Positions 22,269-32,936 of a stretch of 64,000 nucleotides of DNA are shown here, piece by piece. The stretch's first letter is position 1, and every line of letters starts with the position of its first letter. The stretch covers positions 682,001 to 746,000 of the forward strand of contig NZ_CP012808.1 of NCBI RefSeq assembly GCF_001307195.1, written 5' to 3'. This DNA is from Acinetobacter equi. GTDB taxonomy: Bacteria > Pseudomonadota > Gammaproteobacteria > Pseudomonadales > Moraxellaceae. The position numbers and the translations under genes are program-made. Under the pieces are notes generated by a model that was not told where the DNA came from, made no database searches, and was given only the letters and a program-made list of their open reading frames with translations.

Positions 22269-23069
22269 ATGATGGAATGGCTACAATTGTTATTACCAGC
22301 ATGGACTATGGGTACATTACTTGTATTTCTTACAGCTCCATTGGGTTGTTTAATGTTATGGCGTCGTATGTCTTTTTTTGCTGATACTATGGCACATGGA
22401 ACGCTATTAGGTGTTGCAATTGCAGGAATCCTTCAATTACCTTTTTGGTTAGGTGTTGGTTTCTTAGCCTTATTACTGGTTGCGATTTTATGGGTGCTTC
22501 ACGATCCACGCTTGCCTAATGATGCTTTACTTGCCCTTTGTTCTGCAACATTACTTTGTTCTGGTTTACTCCTTATTCAAAATTTACCAAGTTTACGTCC
22601 TGAATTACTTAGCTATTTATTTGGTGATTTATTACAAATTTCTTGGACAGATTTACCTTTTTTTGTTCTGATCATCGCCTTTGCCTTGGCTGTTCTTTAT
22701 CGTTACTGGCAAGCACAAATTCAAATTGCGATTGATCCTGATATTGCAATGAGTGAAGGCGTAAATGCTAAATGGCAACGCTTAATTTTTATGTTGCTTC
22801 TTGCATTATTTACCGTGTTAGCACTTCGTGCTGTAGGCTCTCTCTTGATGGGTGCTTTACTTGTAATTCCCGCATTAACTGCACGTCTACTTGCACACTC
22901 ACCTAAACAAATGGTGGTTTGGGCATTTGTAATTGCACAAATTGGGGTTACAGTAGGGTTATGGTCAAGTGCTGCCTTAGATACATCTACAGGTCTAACC
23001 ATTGTTCTAACAATGGCGTTACTTTTCGCGATGATTTTTATCGTACAAAAATTTAAAAAATTAAGTTAA
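22269..23069 (+). CDS. znuB: Zinc ABC transporter permease
   Basis: 266-residue inner-membrane permease of the ABC-3 family with about eight hydrophobic segments; typical pieces are FFADTMAHGTLLGVA near the N-terminus and LLMGALLVIPALTARLLA in the second half. Starts 3 bp after znuC. Confidence 0.95.
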   Translation: MMEWLQLLLPAWTMGTLLVFLTAPLGCLMLWRRMSFFADTMAHGTLLGVAIAGILQLPFWLGVGFLALLLVAILWVLHDPRLPNDALLALCSATLLCSGLLLIQNLPSLRPELLSYLFGDLLQISWTDLPFFVLIIAFALAVLYRYWQAQIQIAIDPDIAMSEGVNAKWQRLIFMLLLALFTVLALRAVGSLLMGALLVIPALTARLLAHSPKQMVVWAFVIAQIGVTVGLWSSAALDTSTGLTIVLTMALLFAMIFIVQKFKKLS

Positions 23070-23141
23070 TCATGAACTACTCTCCCCTCTTCTCTAATAT
23101 GAGGGGGAATTCAACATTTAATACAAATATAATTCATATTA

Positions 23142-23747
23142 TTAAATGATGCTATATATTCCATAAGCAGCAATTAATATTAAAATCCAACCACATAAAG
23201 CCAATATTTTTGAGTAATATTTGGTTTTAGATAGTTTATTAAAACCTAAATAAACCACAGACAATGTCAAAAAATCGAGAATAATCCATGCAATCACCAA
23301 TATCATTAAACTCGTATTGATATTGCTATGAATACCTATAAATTGTGGGAAGAAAGACGAAAAGAAAATAATATCTTTAGGATTTGAAATACCAACAAGA
23401 AAACCTTTTTTCATTCCACCATCAATCGGTGAAAGCGTTTGAATTTGTGCATCTTTAGTTTGAAAAACTTCTTTTAAAATTTCAAAACCTAAATATGCAA
23501 TATATAAACATCCTAAAATTTTAATCCATATAAACAGTGTTTCATTAACACTAAAAGCGCCTTTTAAAATTAAAATAGAAATGGAAATAAGAACTAATGA
23601 AGCTAGATTTGTACCAATAATTGTTTTTAGCGCACTTGTATAACCACCTTTTAATCCTGCACTTGCCACTAAAATCATGACAGGACCAGGTGTTGAAATC
23701 ATAATAATGACACTCAACACATAAAGATAAAAATCAAAATAATTCAT
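23142..23747 (-). CDS. LysE/RhtB family amino-acid exporter
   Basis: 201-residue inner-membrane protein with six hydrophobic segments. The LysE signature near the N-terminus is STPGPVMILV, with GISNPKDIIFF in the centre. Substrate unknown. It lies 20 bp downstream of a second LysE-type gene on the same strand, so the two probably form a small operon or an old duplication. Confidence 0.88.
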   Translation of the reverse strand: MNYFDFYLYVLSVIIMISTPGPVMILVASAGLKGGYTSALKTIIGTNLASLVLISISILILKGAFSVNETLFIWIKILGCLYIAYLGFEILKEVFQTKDAQIQTLSPIDGGMKKGFLVGISNPKDIIFFSSFFPQFIGIHSNINTSLMILVIAWIILDFLTLSVVYLGFNKLSKTKYYSKILALCGWILILIAAYGIYSII

Positions 23748-23767
23748 AAAATTGACCGTTTAAATAT

Positions 23768-24391
23768 TTATGATTGCCGCACTAAACTTAATAAACTTGC
23801 TGCACCAGCAAATAAAAATGCAAAAGTTCGATTCAAATATTTTTGTTGTTTTGGTGATTTTAAGATACATAAAACTTTTGATGCTAAGCCTGTATATCCT
23901 GCCATAACAATCAGATCAATAATAACCATCGTGATCGCCATCGTCATATATTGCGAAGTTTGGGGTTTAGACAAATCTAAAAATTGTGGAACAACAGCCA
24001 ATAAAAAAACAATCGCTTTTGGGTTGCTAATATTCACAATAAAACCATTTAAAATCAGTTTTACACGAGATTTTTTAACCGAATCTTGTTCTACACTTAC
24101 AGCCTGAATAGGTGCTTTCCATTGCAAATAAGCCAAATACAATAAATATGCAACACCAAACCATTTTACCAGTAAAAAAGCCCAAGATGTGGTTGCAAAT
24201 AAAATCCCTGCACCAGCAGCAACAATTGCAAATTGTACAAGTAGAGCCAATTGTAGCCCTATTGCATTCCAAACGCCTTGTCTAAAACCATAGTTTAAAC
24301 CGCTAGACATTGAAGCAATTGCACCCGCACCAGGAGAAACACTAATCACCCAGCAAGCCAGCATAAAGGCAAACCACATTTGATAAGACAT
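23768..24391 (-). CDS. LysE/RhtB family amino-acid exporter
   Basis: 207-residue six-segment membrane protein with the N-terminal SVSPGAGAIASMSSG signature and the central NISNPKAIVFLLAVVPQFLD, typical of RhtB-like threonine/homoserine exporters. The exact substrate cannot be read from sequence. First gene of a two-gene leftward unit with the LysE protein downstream. Confidence 0.88.
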   Translation of the reverse strand: MSYQMWFAFMLACWVISVSPGAGAIASMSSGLNYGFRQGVWNAIGLQLALLVQFAIVAAGAGILFATTSWAFLLVKWFGVAYLLYLAYLQWKAPIQAVSVEQDSVKKSRVKLILNGFIVNISNPKAIVFLLAVVPQFLDLSKPQTSQYMTMAITMVIIDLIVMAGYTGLASKVLCILKSPKQQKYLNRTFAFLFAGAASLLSLVRQS

Positions 24392-24558
24392 AGTAATCGT
24401 TTAGAAATGAGCTGAAATCCAAGAAGAAAAGTATAAAATAGATCAGGTCTTTAAAATGTAAAATTTCAATAATGATTTTTAATAATATGCTATTCAGAAA
24501 GTTATCATTCAGGCACAATAAAGATAGCCACTGAGGAATATAATATTAGGAGCCATGA

Positions 24559-25479
24559 ATGACTGCCCAATCTGTAATTTTACCTTTACCATCAGATCAT
24601 GCGCGATTTATTACTTTACGTTTAAAAGACCTCTCTATTGATCAATTAAAAGAAAAATTATCCGATTTACTGTCTACTCGTGACCGTCTCATTTCCCAAC
24701 ATCCTCATGCCGAAATTAAAACTGCAATTGCTTTTGGTCCTGAGCTTTGGGCACAAATTTATTCAACATCACCTGCTGACTTTAAACAGTTAGAACCAAT
24801 TGCAGGTTCATTTGAAATGCCTGTTGTTCCAGCAGATATATTTATTCATATTGCATCTCAGCGTGTCGATATCTGTTTCGCACTCAGCCAAGCATTTTTT
24901 GAAGGCATTCAAGACCTGGTTGAAGTACTTGATGAACGTGTTTGTTTCCGTCATTTTGAAGGTCGCGATTTAACTGGCTTTATTGATGGTACAGAAAACC
25001 CTCAATTTAAAGATGACCGAGCTGAAACTGCATTATTAGCAGAAGATGCAGATGTGTTTGCAGATGGTTCTTTTATCTTTGCTCAGCGCTATGTGCATGA
25101 TTTAGAAAAATGGAAAAAACTCAAAGTTGATGCGCAAGAGCATGTAATTGGTAGAACGAAATTAGAAAGTATTGAACTTGATGATGATGTAAAACCTGAA
25201 AATGCACATACAGCACGTGCCATTGTTGAAGATGAGGAAGGTGAAGAACAAGCGATTTTGCGCCACTCTTTACCTTATGGCGATGGTCGTGGCGAACAAG
25301 GTTTATATTTTGTTGCCTATACCAATAATTTAAGCATTATCGATAAAATGCTGTTCCAGATGTTTGGTACAAGCGGTGATGGTATTCATGACCGACTTCT
25401 ACATTTCGTTACACCAATAGATGGTGCATATTTCTTTGCGCCGAGTGAAGAATTATTAGAAGAAGTTTTAGAAAATTAA
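24559..25479 (+). CDS. Dyp-type heme peroxidase
   Basis: 306-residue dye-decolorizing peroxidase. It contains the GxxDG motif in LTGFIDGTENP, with the catalytic Asp, and a downstream heme-ligand region RHSLPYGDGRGEQGL. No signal peptide, so cytoplasmic, as in YfeX-like proteins. An AGGAG Shine-Dalgarno precedes the ATG. The last 103 bp of the gene occur again at 26244-26346. Confidence 0.93.
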   Translation: MTAQSVILPLPSDHARFITLRLKDLSIDQLKEKLSDLLSTRDRLISQHPHAEIKTAIAFGPELWAQIYSTSPADFKQLEPIAGSFEMPVVPADIFIHIASQRVDICFALSQAFFEGIQDLVEVLDERVCFRHFEGRDLTGFIDGTENPQFKDDRAETALLAEDADVFADGSFIFAQRYVHDLEKWKKLKVDAQEHVIGRTKLESIELDDDVKPENAHTARAIVEDEEGEEQAILRHSLPYGDGRGEQGLYFVAYTNNLSIIDKMLFQMFGTSGDGIHDRLLHFVTPIDGAYFFAPSEELLEEVLEN

Positions 25480-25486
25480 TATTTTA

Positions 25487-25514
25487 TAAGAAGCTGACAT
25501 TAGTCAGCTTTTAT
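25487..25514 (+). terminator. Terminator of the Dyp peroxidase gene
   Basis: Stem AGCTGAC / GTCAGCT followed by TTTT, just after the peroxidase stop. Confidence 0.7.
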
Positions 25515-25599
25515 CTTTTTTATTTGTAATAGCTGCTATGAAATACGAGTTTGGGCTGAAAAATTAGGGAACAGTCAAATCAAGTTGAAACGAGCATAC

Positions 25600-26118
25600 T
25601 TAAATGCAAGAAAACAAATTACCAACAGATATAGATGTTACAATATTAGAACTTATATCATATCTCACACCAACCTCCTTATTTGGGTTAATTTTATAAT
25701 AAATAAACATATCTCCCTCCTTTCCATTTTCATCAATCTCAATATCAGGTTCTATATTTTTAGGATGATTTATATAAACTTTATTAGCAGAATCACCCAC
25801 AGCTACCCCATATGGAGATAACATATCCTTTCTTGAAGCTATTATTCTAGAAACTATTTTTTCATTAATTTCATAATTTAATCCGTTATTTCCATTATTA
25901 ATTTCTTTTGCAAGGAAACAACCATCTATTTCTTCTGTATATTTTTCAAGTACACTTTCATTAAATTTATCATTAATTTTAACTCCTTTAGAAGTGCCAT
26001 CAAGTTCTAATACAACTATCTTGCTATTTTCATCAACGAGCTTTATATCCTTTTTAGCACAGGCAACAATCAATAAACTTACGATTATTACTGTACAGAG
26101 TCTAAATATCTTCAACAT
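25600..26118 (-). CDS. Small lipoprotein, candidate orphan T6SS immunity protein
   Basis: 172 residues with a lipoprotein signal and lipobox LLIVAC (Cys at about 20). The rest is Asn/Lys/Asp/Glu-rich with no recognised domain. The AT-rich composition resembles the neighbouring effector and immunity genes, not the core genes. It is enclosed by two copies of the peroxidase 3' end (25378-25480 and 26244-26346), which marks it as an insertion. A periplasmic lipoprotein beside a cell-wall-targeting T6SS effector is most simply an extra immunity protein. That is inference from context only. Confidence 0.65.
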   Translation of the reverse strand: MLKIFRLCTVIIVSLLIVACAKKDIKLVDENSKIVVLELDGTSKGVKINDKFNESVLEKYTEEIDGCFLAKEINNGNNGLNYEINEKIVSRIIASRKDMLSPYGVAVGDSANKVYINHPKNIEPDIEIDENGKEGDMFIYYKINPNKEVGVRYDISSNIVTSISVGNLFSCI

Positions 26119-26243
26119 TATATTTATGCTTTCCTATATGTAAATATATATGGTTATGATGATCATTCGGGAATCCCGCCTAAAAGACAATAGAAACTAA
26201 AAATAGAATTTTTATTTATTTCTCTACAATTAATCCTAGCTAT

Positions 26244-26346
26244 GATGATATTCATGACCGACTTCTACATTTCGTTACACCAATAGATGGCGCATATTTC
26301 TTTGCACCGAGTGAAGAATTATTAGAAGAAGTTTTAGAAAATTAAT
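26244..26346 (+). pseudogene. Duplicated 3' end of the Dyp peroxidase gene
   Basis: 103 bp aligning base for base with 25378-25480, with three mismatches by eye (25382/26248, a T/C in the GGTGCA/GGCGCA segment and a G/A in GCGCCG/GCACCG). It carries the last 34 codons and stop codon of the peroxidase but no start. It is a remnant of a recombination that inserted the lipoprotein gene lying between the copies. Confidence 0.9.
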
Positions 26347-26348
26347 AA

Positions 26349-26375
26349 TGAAGCCGATGAGAGTCGGCTTTTATT
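26349..26375 (+). terminator. Terminator after the peroxidase remnant
   Basis: Stem AAGCCGA / TCGGCTT with a T-rich tail. It differs in sequence from the terminator following the intact gene, so the second copy came with its own downstream flank. Confidence 0.6.
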
Positions 26376-26611
26376 CCTCTATAGCTTTGTTGCACATAAA
26401 CCATTGTTTTTTATTTAAATTAAAAAAACATTCAAACTTTTTTTAAATCATATAGTTATGAAACCTTTATGGAACCAAGCCTATTCAAATTTCCCTCCTA
26501 CATTTTACAATAACAATGTATAATATATCCGTGATGAGAAAATTAATAAAAGTCCACTTCCATCAGCTTATCAAAATTGCGTATTCTATTCAGAATTTAT
26601 ATTTCAATAAT

Positions 26612-27514
26612 CTAACCACATCTTCCTCTATAAGTTGAGAAGCTTACTTTTGAACCAGACATACAATTTACTTTTCTAGGGGGCTGATCATCTTCATTCA
26701 AATCATAAATTAAATAATTATCTTGAATAACAAATGGTTCATTATTTGAATCAACTTTAAATGTGGTATATCTCTTACCTAATACAGCATTATCTGCACA
26801 AGTATCGTATTCTAATGTGAAATTATTTTTACTAATAGCAATATTATTAAAATGACTAAAATTACATGCATTATAACTATCATCAAATAATAAATTATTT
26901 GTCCATAATACTTTATGACTCAGACCATCTCTAATAATAATTGATTTTAATAAATCCTTTTCACCTAAAACTTCTATAAAATCCTTAACTCCATCTTTAT
27001 TAATGTCCATTTCTCTTTTTAGAAAAATATTGCTTTTTAGCCTAGAAACTCTATTTTCAACAAAAGTGGTCATTTCATTTAAGTTATTGGATCCAATATT
27101 TATATTATTATTCTCAACCCATCCATTTCCTGAGTTTAAAAATATTTTTAATTTATAGTTTTCTTTAGGTATATAAGATGTATCCGAAGTAACAGTTTTT
27201 ACTAAATAATCTTTGGGAATTAGAAAAACTATTTTTTCTTTAATTCCCTTTATTTCTCTTAATTTTAAATCCTTTTTTTGATCAATATTTGGAATTATAA
27301 AAATGAATGCATTACCCATTTTATTAGATTGACCATTATAAATGCAACCATGATCAGGCAAATAATAATATCCATCCAAATTACTATATTCAGTATTCAC
27401 ACCATTACAAGCTAATATACTATCTAAATTTTTATCATTTAGATCTTTTTTATCAGCCTGCACACCACAAGCAGCTAATAAAAAAATAAAAAACCATACT
27501 GTACTTTTTATCAT
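26612..27514 (-). CDS. Lipoprotein, candidate immunity protein of the adjacent effector
   Basis: 300 residues with signal peptide and lipobox LLAAC (Cys at about 16). A segment [15 protein letters not shown] resembles an EF-hand-like D-x-N-x-D-G calcium loop, and the C-terminus carries several Cys (CNFSHF, DTCADN, VNCMSG, GRCG). The start overlaps the effector stop by 4 bp (ATGA), so it is translationally coupled to the effector. Position and predicted periplasmic lipid anchoring fit an immunity protein that protects peptidoglycan; I know no characterised homologue. Confidence 0.75.
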   Translation of the reverse strand: MIKSTVWFFIFLLAACGVQADKKDLNDKNLDSILACNGVNTEYSNLDGYYYLPDHGCIYNGQSNKMGNAFIFIIPNIDQKKDLKLREIKGIKEKIVFLIPKDYLVKTVTSDTSYIPKENYKLKIFLNSGNGWVENNNINIGSNNLNEMTTFVENRVSRLKSNIFLKREMDINKDGVKDFIEVLGEKDLLKSIIIRDGLSHKVLWTNNLLFDDSYNACNFSHFNNIAISKNNFTLEYDTCADNAVLGKRYTTFKVDSNNEPFVIQDNYLIYDLNEDDQPPRKVNCMSGSKVSFSTYRGRCG

Positions 27515-29517
27515 ATTTTCTTTCCGCCTATATTTGGTCTAAAATATCCAATCCACCCACTATGCGCTGCTAAAGCCTTACCTGAAATGGTATAAACAGC
27601 TGTTCTAGTACAACCTTTCTTACTACTACCACCATTATTTTGATTAAATTTTTCTTCAGCACTCCCTACATAGCCTATGGCTTCCAGAATGGTTACTGTT
27701 TTCTTTGTAGAGTCGACCGCATAAACAATACCACAATGCCCAGCACTACTTCTCCATACAAATATATCGCCAACTTGAGGAATAAAAGATACTGATTTAC
27801 TTCCTGTAACATAGTCTATTTTATTAGAATGTATCGCTAGTCTAAATGCATTCTCAGTTAACATTACTCCCGTATGAATTGAATAAAATTTATCCGTAAC
27901 ACCTAGTTTCATTAAATATATTGCAACCGTTTCTGAGCAATCTAAACCTTTTAAATCATTAGCCGTAATTATAGACTTGGCATTTTCAGGAGATGTCCCT
28001 CCTCTAGCTCCCAATTGAGAGTACGGTATATTTTGATCTACAAGCCTTTTCATTTCATTTAAAACTGAAGTCATATGTCCAACTGGTTCAACTGGTTCAA
28101 CTGGTTCAACTGGTTCAACTGGTTCAACTGGTTCAACTGGTTCAACATTATTTAAAGAATCTGTTTCTACGATAGAATTTTTACATTTATTTAGTTCAAA
28201 TACTCTTGATGTAATATCTTTAAAATGATTTTTTCTTTTTTGTCTTGAGGCCGTCTTACTATTTATTATATCAATTAAATTATCCACTATAGCTAATTGC
28301 GATATTAAAGTGACTTGCTTTTTATTCGCTAAAGCTGACAAACCGAAAGACTTCCAGTATGCCATTGATGCTAGCGTCCCTTCTTTTAGATTATTAATAT
28401 TATTGGCATCTATATAAATATTTTCTTGTGGATAGCATTTTTTTATTTCATTGTTAATTTTACTATACTTATCTTTTCCTGTGATTTGGATTATCCCTCG
28501 TCCTCTATATTTCCATCCATCTCCAGAATTAACATCTCCATTCCCATTTCGATTAGCATAAGCAATATTCGCAATCATCTCTTGATCAGCTGGATGTTTA
28601 TCATTTCTACCATATTTATCACATAATTGTTTATTACCACGAAAGGCTTTAAAAGGTCCCCCATGACTACTTTTAGCAACTTTCTTTCCATTCTCAATTA
28701 TATAAATAGTTCTTGCATTCGTTGTATAAGGGGCGACTAAAATATCTGAATGATAATTTAGACTCTCACCATTTTTTACTGTAATAGAAGTTCCAATTTC
28801 CTCAAGAACTTGAGCAAAAAAATGTGCTTTACTTACGCAATTTTTCATTAAAAATTTTTCTGAATATCTATTATATGCATCAACTAATATTTTAATTTCA
28901 GTTGTACTCGCCTGTGAAAAAATTTGCTTTAACTCATCTTCTGTAACTTGAGAACAATTTTTACATCCATTTACAGATACTTGAGCTATAGGTTGATTTT
29001 CATCATTAACAGTATGTTGTGTTTTAGATTGGTTAGTATCAAGAGAAGAAGTATTATTTGGTTGACTGTGATTGTCAGTTTTAGCCTCAAATTTAATTGT
29101 ATCTAATGAAATACCTATACCAAAATTTCTAGATTCTGTAACAAACCTATTACTAATTACTTTATAGTTTGAATTTGTTTTTGACCAACCCTCTATAACT
29201 ATACTTTTTCCAGACTTTCCTTGGTTTAAAATAACCAAGCCTTTTTCATTTGTTAATTTTTCACAAATTTTTTTTCCACCAATAATTATTTTAATTTTAA
29301 AATTACTTATAGCTTCACCTTTTCTATTGACTATTGCAACTGCCAACAGATTTGTATTTGTATTTGTATTTGTATTTGTATTTGGTAGCTGTAACTTCTG
29401 ACCAATATAAATCAAATTTTTATTTTTTATTCCATTTAGACGAATTAATTCATCGACAGTGCATCCATTTTTTTTTGCAATTACACTTAAAGTATCGCCT
29501 CTCCTTACTGTATACAT
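27511..29517 (-). CDS. Putative T6SS effector: LysM, GH19-like muramidase and NlpC/P60-like domains
   Basis: 668 residues. Residues 1-45 are a LysM domain ([17 protein letters not shown]), followed by an (Asn-Thr)n run at 46-56. A GH19 chitinase/lysozyme-like domain spans about 185-440, with the candidate catalytic Glu in [11 protein letters not shown] (239/240) and the fold marker [17 protein letters not shown] (Glu-Pro-Val) linker lies at 458-479. The C-terminal domain (480-668) has an NlpC/P60-type Cys527 (LDCSET) and His594 (GHCGIVY). Predicted to cut both glycan and peptide parts of peptidoglycan. It begins one base after vgrG and overlaps a lipoprotein gene downstream, the usual vgrG-effector-immunity order. 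Domain calls are by motif; the delivery route is inferred. Confidence 0.8.
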   Translation of the reverse strand: MYTVRRGDTLSVIAKKNGCTVDELIRLNGIKNKNLIYIGQKLQLPNTNTNTNTNTNLLAVAIVNRKGEAISNFKIKIIIGGKKICEKLTNEKGLVILNQGKSGKSIVIEGWSKTNSNYKVISNRFVTESRNFGIGISLDTIKFEAKTDNHSQPNNTSSLDTNQSKTQHTVNDENQPIAQVSVNGCKNCSQVTEDELKQIFSQASTTEIKILVDAYNRYSEKFLMKNCVSKAHFFAQVLEEIGTSITVKNGESLNYHSDILVAPYTTNARTIYIIENGKKVAKSSHGGPFKAFRGNKQLCDKYGRNDKHPADQEMIANIAYANRNGNGDVNSGDGWKYRGRGIIQITGKDKYSKINNEIKKCYPQENIYIDANNINNLKEGTLASMAYWKSFGLSALANKKQVTLISQLAIVDNLIDIINSKTASRQKRKNHFKDITSRVFELNKCKNSIVETDSLNNVEPVEPVEPVEPVEPVEPVEPVGHMTSVLNEMKRLVDQNIPYSQLGARGGTSPENAKSIITANDLKGLDCSETVAIYLMKLGVTDKFYSIHTGVMLTENAFRLAIHSNKIDYVTGSKSVSFIPQVGDIFVWRSSAGHCGIVYAVDSTKKTVTILEAIGYVGSAEEKFNQNNGGSSKKGCTRTAVYTISGKALAAHSGWIGYFRPNIGGKKI
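28081..28146 (-). repeat. 9-bp tandem repeat encoding (Val-Glu-Pro)n linker
   Basis: Seven consecutive copies of GGTTCAACT (GTTGAACCA on the coding strand), nearly perfect. It joins the muramidase-like and NlpC-like halves of the effector. Changes of unit number would keep the frame and only alter linker length. Confidence 0.9.
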
Positions 29518-29518
29518 T

Positions 29519-32500
29519 TTACTCTCCTAGAAGTTCATTGAAATTTTCAATATTAAAATCTGTATATTGCGTTTCATAAACAATCAATTCCAACTCTTCT
29601 TCTTTTTCGGTATAGACTCTATCAGTTTCAAAATTTGAATTAATTGCTCCTTGAATCAATACCTCTTGAGTATTTTTGTTAATAATCTTATAGCTAGAGC
29701 CAATTAAATCACCATGTTCACTCCCTAATGATTTCAAATTAAATTGCTGGCTATAACCCCCAACCAATATCTTCGGTATAAAAGGTAACTGAATATTTAC
29801 TTTCTCCCCACCCACAAAACTATGCTGTCCAGCTTTACTCTCGAACTTACCGCCCGTTTTCGTAAAAATACCACTTCCATTAATTTTAAGTTGAGAACCA
29901 CCAGCCGTCAGTACAATTTCTTTTGGACTGGTAATTTCAATTTTATCTTCAGTAGAAATAAGTTTAATCACTTTACGAGCAATTGCTTCAATTGCATCAT
30001 CCTGTGCTTGAAGTTCTAACTTTCCTTTTGCCGCATAAGCACTAAATCCTTTTTGCGCGGCAAATAAACTGATTTTATTCTGAGCATGCCCAACAATATT
30101 CTTTTGAGCACTTAGGTTAATAGAACCTTGCGCACTTTCAGCAATATCTTGCGAAGCATTTAAAATAATATCTTCAGGTGTGGTCAGCGCAATACCATTA
30201 GGTGAGGCAAGCAACATCAGAGCTTGTCTAAATATTTGACCTTGAGCCTGCTTATTTTTATCTGAACTTTTTTCTAAACCTTGCGTATAGCCTTCCATAA
30301 ATCCAGCAAGACTACCTAAAATTTGAGATGCATCAATTTTAAGTGGATTATTAATTCCCCCAAATGAACCACAGGATTGAGTTAAATCAAAATCTGAAAT
30401 ATCAACATTCATTAACACACGTGCAACATCCTGCAATAACGTTGCTGTTGATGATTGTGTACTCATCAAACTTGCTAATTGCCCTTGTATTGCCTCATTT
30501 GCATATTCTTGAACATTTTCTAAATAAGACGTTAAATTATCTAAAGCATTTGGAATTTCAGAAACAAATTGATTTAATTCCGTCATAATATTTGAACCAA
30601 TAGGGCTCAATTCTTGCAGATCATTAAAAAATCCAGCACATCCTTTTAGTGCTGTAATTGGATCTATATTTAAACTTTCCGTAAATAAATTAATCGTAGT
30701 ATTAATGGCATCACTTTGACTTTTCAAACCAATCGATTGAATAAATTTCGGTAAACGACTAATAACATTCAATGCATCTGTCTGTTGTTTAACTGCAATT
30801 TCGCTCAACATTTTCATGCTTTCCTCGCCTTGAGCAAGTAAGCTTTGGGCTTGAGCCGATTCTAAATGTTCTGCAATTGCATTTTCTTGAGCATAAGTCG
30901 TAATGAGCATGCCTTTTCCAGCACGTACAGCACCGTAAGCATCTGTTCTTAACTCAAACCCTTCACCACGCCCATCACTTATTTCATTTTGTTTTGGATG
31001 ACTTAAATTTCCTAAATTTAATTGTGTTGCAGCATGACTACTCTGTAATTGTGCACTAATTTGTCCTGTCGTATCATCAAAGCGGAGCTGGTTAAATCCT
31101 TCACCTTCAACCTCTTTGGAACGAATACCACTTAATTTTTTAGTATCTGGTAATTGTCCTTTTATATCAAACATAGTTTGGTGACGTTCGGCTTCGTGTA
31201 ATCGTCCTGTCACAAATGGTCGGTCAACATTACCATCAAAGAAATCAATTACGACTATTTCACCAATTCGTGGATGAAATCTTGTACCGTATCCCTCACC
31301 CGCCCATGTTGTTAATACATCCACCCATGCCGAATCTGTATCATTTTCATTTGAACCTGCACCACCATCATGTGAATGATCATCGGTACGCGTAAATAAA
31401 AATCTAACTTTAATACGTCCCCATTGGTCTACATAAATTGTTTCACCTTCAGGACCTACAACTTTAGCACGTTGAGGATATGCAATCGGTCTATGCTTTA
31501 ATGGATCATATTCAGGAACAACTCTAATTGCACGGCGTATTAATGAAAGTTGACAACCTTGTCGCTCATCTTGGTAAATATTCCACCGACTAAGTTTTAA
31601 TAAATTTAAAACCTGTTCTTGCAAATCTTTGGGTAAATTATTTTGATTATAAAATTGCTTAGATAATATTAAAAATTCACGATCTGAACCTTGATGCATA
31701 TCAATTTCAGGATGACCACTAAATTCAAACCAATACCCCACTTGTGCATCTCGAACAGAACTCAATGCTGTAAAATACTTAGATTGTAATTCTTGATATT
31801 GGGTTAAATTTTGATTAAGTGCTTCTAATTGAGCAGTTCCTGAAGCTGTTGCTTGATCGTCACCGTTTAAATCACTAATCCAAGCTGGACTAATTGTCCA
31901 TGCTTGTTCCAAACTTAATGATTGATTTTCTTGAACATCACTATGTAAATGCGTACTCAGTACACTCTCACCCAAATCTTGAGCCAAGGAGTCAGATTGC
32001 CAACGCTGTAATTGAATTGCTGTAGATTGCAAACTACGTTGAGCAATAAAACTTGTAATTGTATCAAAATGCTCTGTAGCATTTGTTCGATGATAACGAA
32101 TTAACTTTCTTTGTAATGCTTGATAATAAGATTGATCATCAATTAATTTCAGTTTTTGTGCTTCAATCGGTGCTGATGAAAAAGGAACTTTTAATTGAGC
32201 TTCGTCAATTAACCAACTTATTCCTTCACTTCGCCATAGACGAGTAAGAAAGTCGATATCCAATTCATTTGACTGCATGACAAATGGGCGAACATCATAA
32301 TTTTTGCTTAGTCCCGTTAAATCCAAGCTCAAGCTTGCAGCAAAAAGTGGGCTTTTTTCCTGCCACTCTTTAAAAATAATTTCTGTAATATCTCTAATAC
32401 TTTTATTCATAAACACACGACTATTGCGTCGTTTGTACCAAAGTGACATTGCATCTTGTAAAGTTAATTTATATAAAGTTAGTGCACCATCACTTTGCCC

Positions 32501-32791
32501 TTGAGATGCTTCTGTAATAATGCCCGTAGTTCGAAATAACTCCCCTAAATCTGTTACTTGATCTACAGCAACTTGGCAACCAACAAACTGCTTTAATGAA
32601 ATATGCGCATTTGTTGAAATACATATTAACTCAGCTTTTAAACCGTCATTAATTGTATGTTGCCCATCAATACGCTGTAAAAATACTTGTGTATTTAAAA
32701 AAGGATTAGAAAATTGAATATGAATTGCTCTTTTTTAAGCAGTTAATCCAAAACTTTCTAAGATGTTATAAATTTGAGAAATCATAGTCAT
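29519..32791 (-). pseudogene. vgrG: Type VI secretion spike protein VgrG, early nonsense codon
   Basis: VgrG tip protein with gp27-like and gp5-like regions and DUF2345/C-terminal needle. The natural N-terminus is readable from ATG 32791 or 32785 (MTMISQIYNILESFGLTA) but is followed by TAA at 32735-32737. The frame then runs uninterrupted through KRAIHIQFSNP, LQRIDGQHTIND and on to the C-terminus at 29519. Acinetobacter VgrGs I recall have Gln (CAA) at the stop position, so one C-to-T change explains it. The first ATG after the stop is at 32449, which would remove about 114 residues of the gp27-like base. The long open body contains GRIKVRFLFTR and GTRFHPRIGEIVVIDF, typical VgrG core. An effector gene follows by one base. 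Confidence 0.85.
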
Positions 32792-32895
32792 ATTTTCTTT
32801 TAATACTTAATATAATTTAAAAAAAATGAAATATAGTTATCATTTTAATGATTGTATATTAATCAATTCCACCAAAAATGTCACATATTTTTTAT

Positions 32896-32924
32896 AAAAA
32901 AAGGGAGCTTATGCTCCCTTTTTA
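32896..32924 (-). terminator. Terminator of the malic enzyme gene
   Basis: Perfect GGGAGC / GCTCCC stem with flanking A6 and T5 runs, 14 bases past the maeA stop. It would work in either direction. Confidence 0.8.
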
Positions 32925-32936
32925 AATCACAAGAAA

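Noticed and set aside
25585..25821. 78-codon + strand open frame opposite the small lipoprotein
   Set aside because: AT-rich shadow of the lipoprotein gene.
26376..26611. Gap next to the peroxidase remnant searched for an insertion sequence
   Set aside because: No terminal inverted repeats or transposase remnants seen; the flanking 103-bp repeats look like homologous recombination, not transposition.
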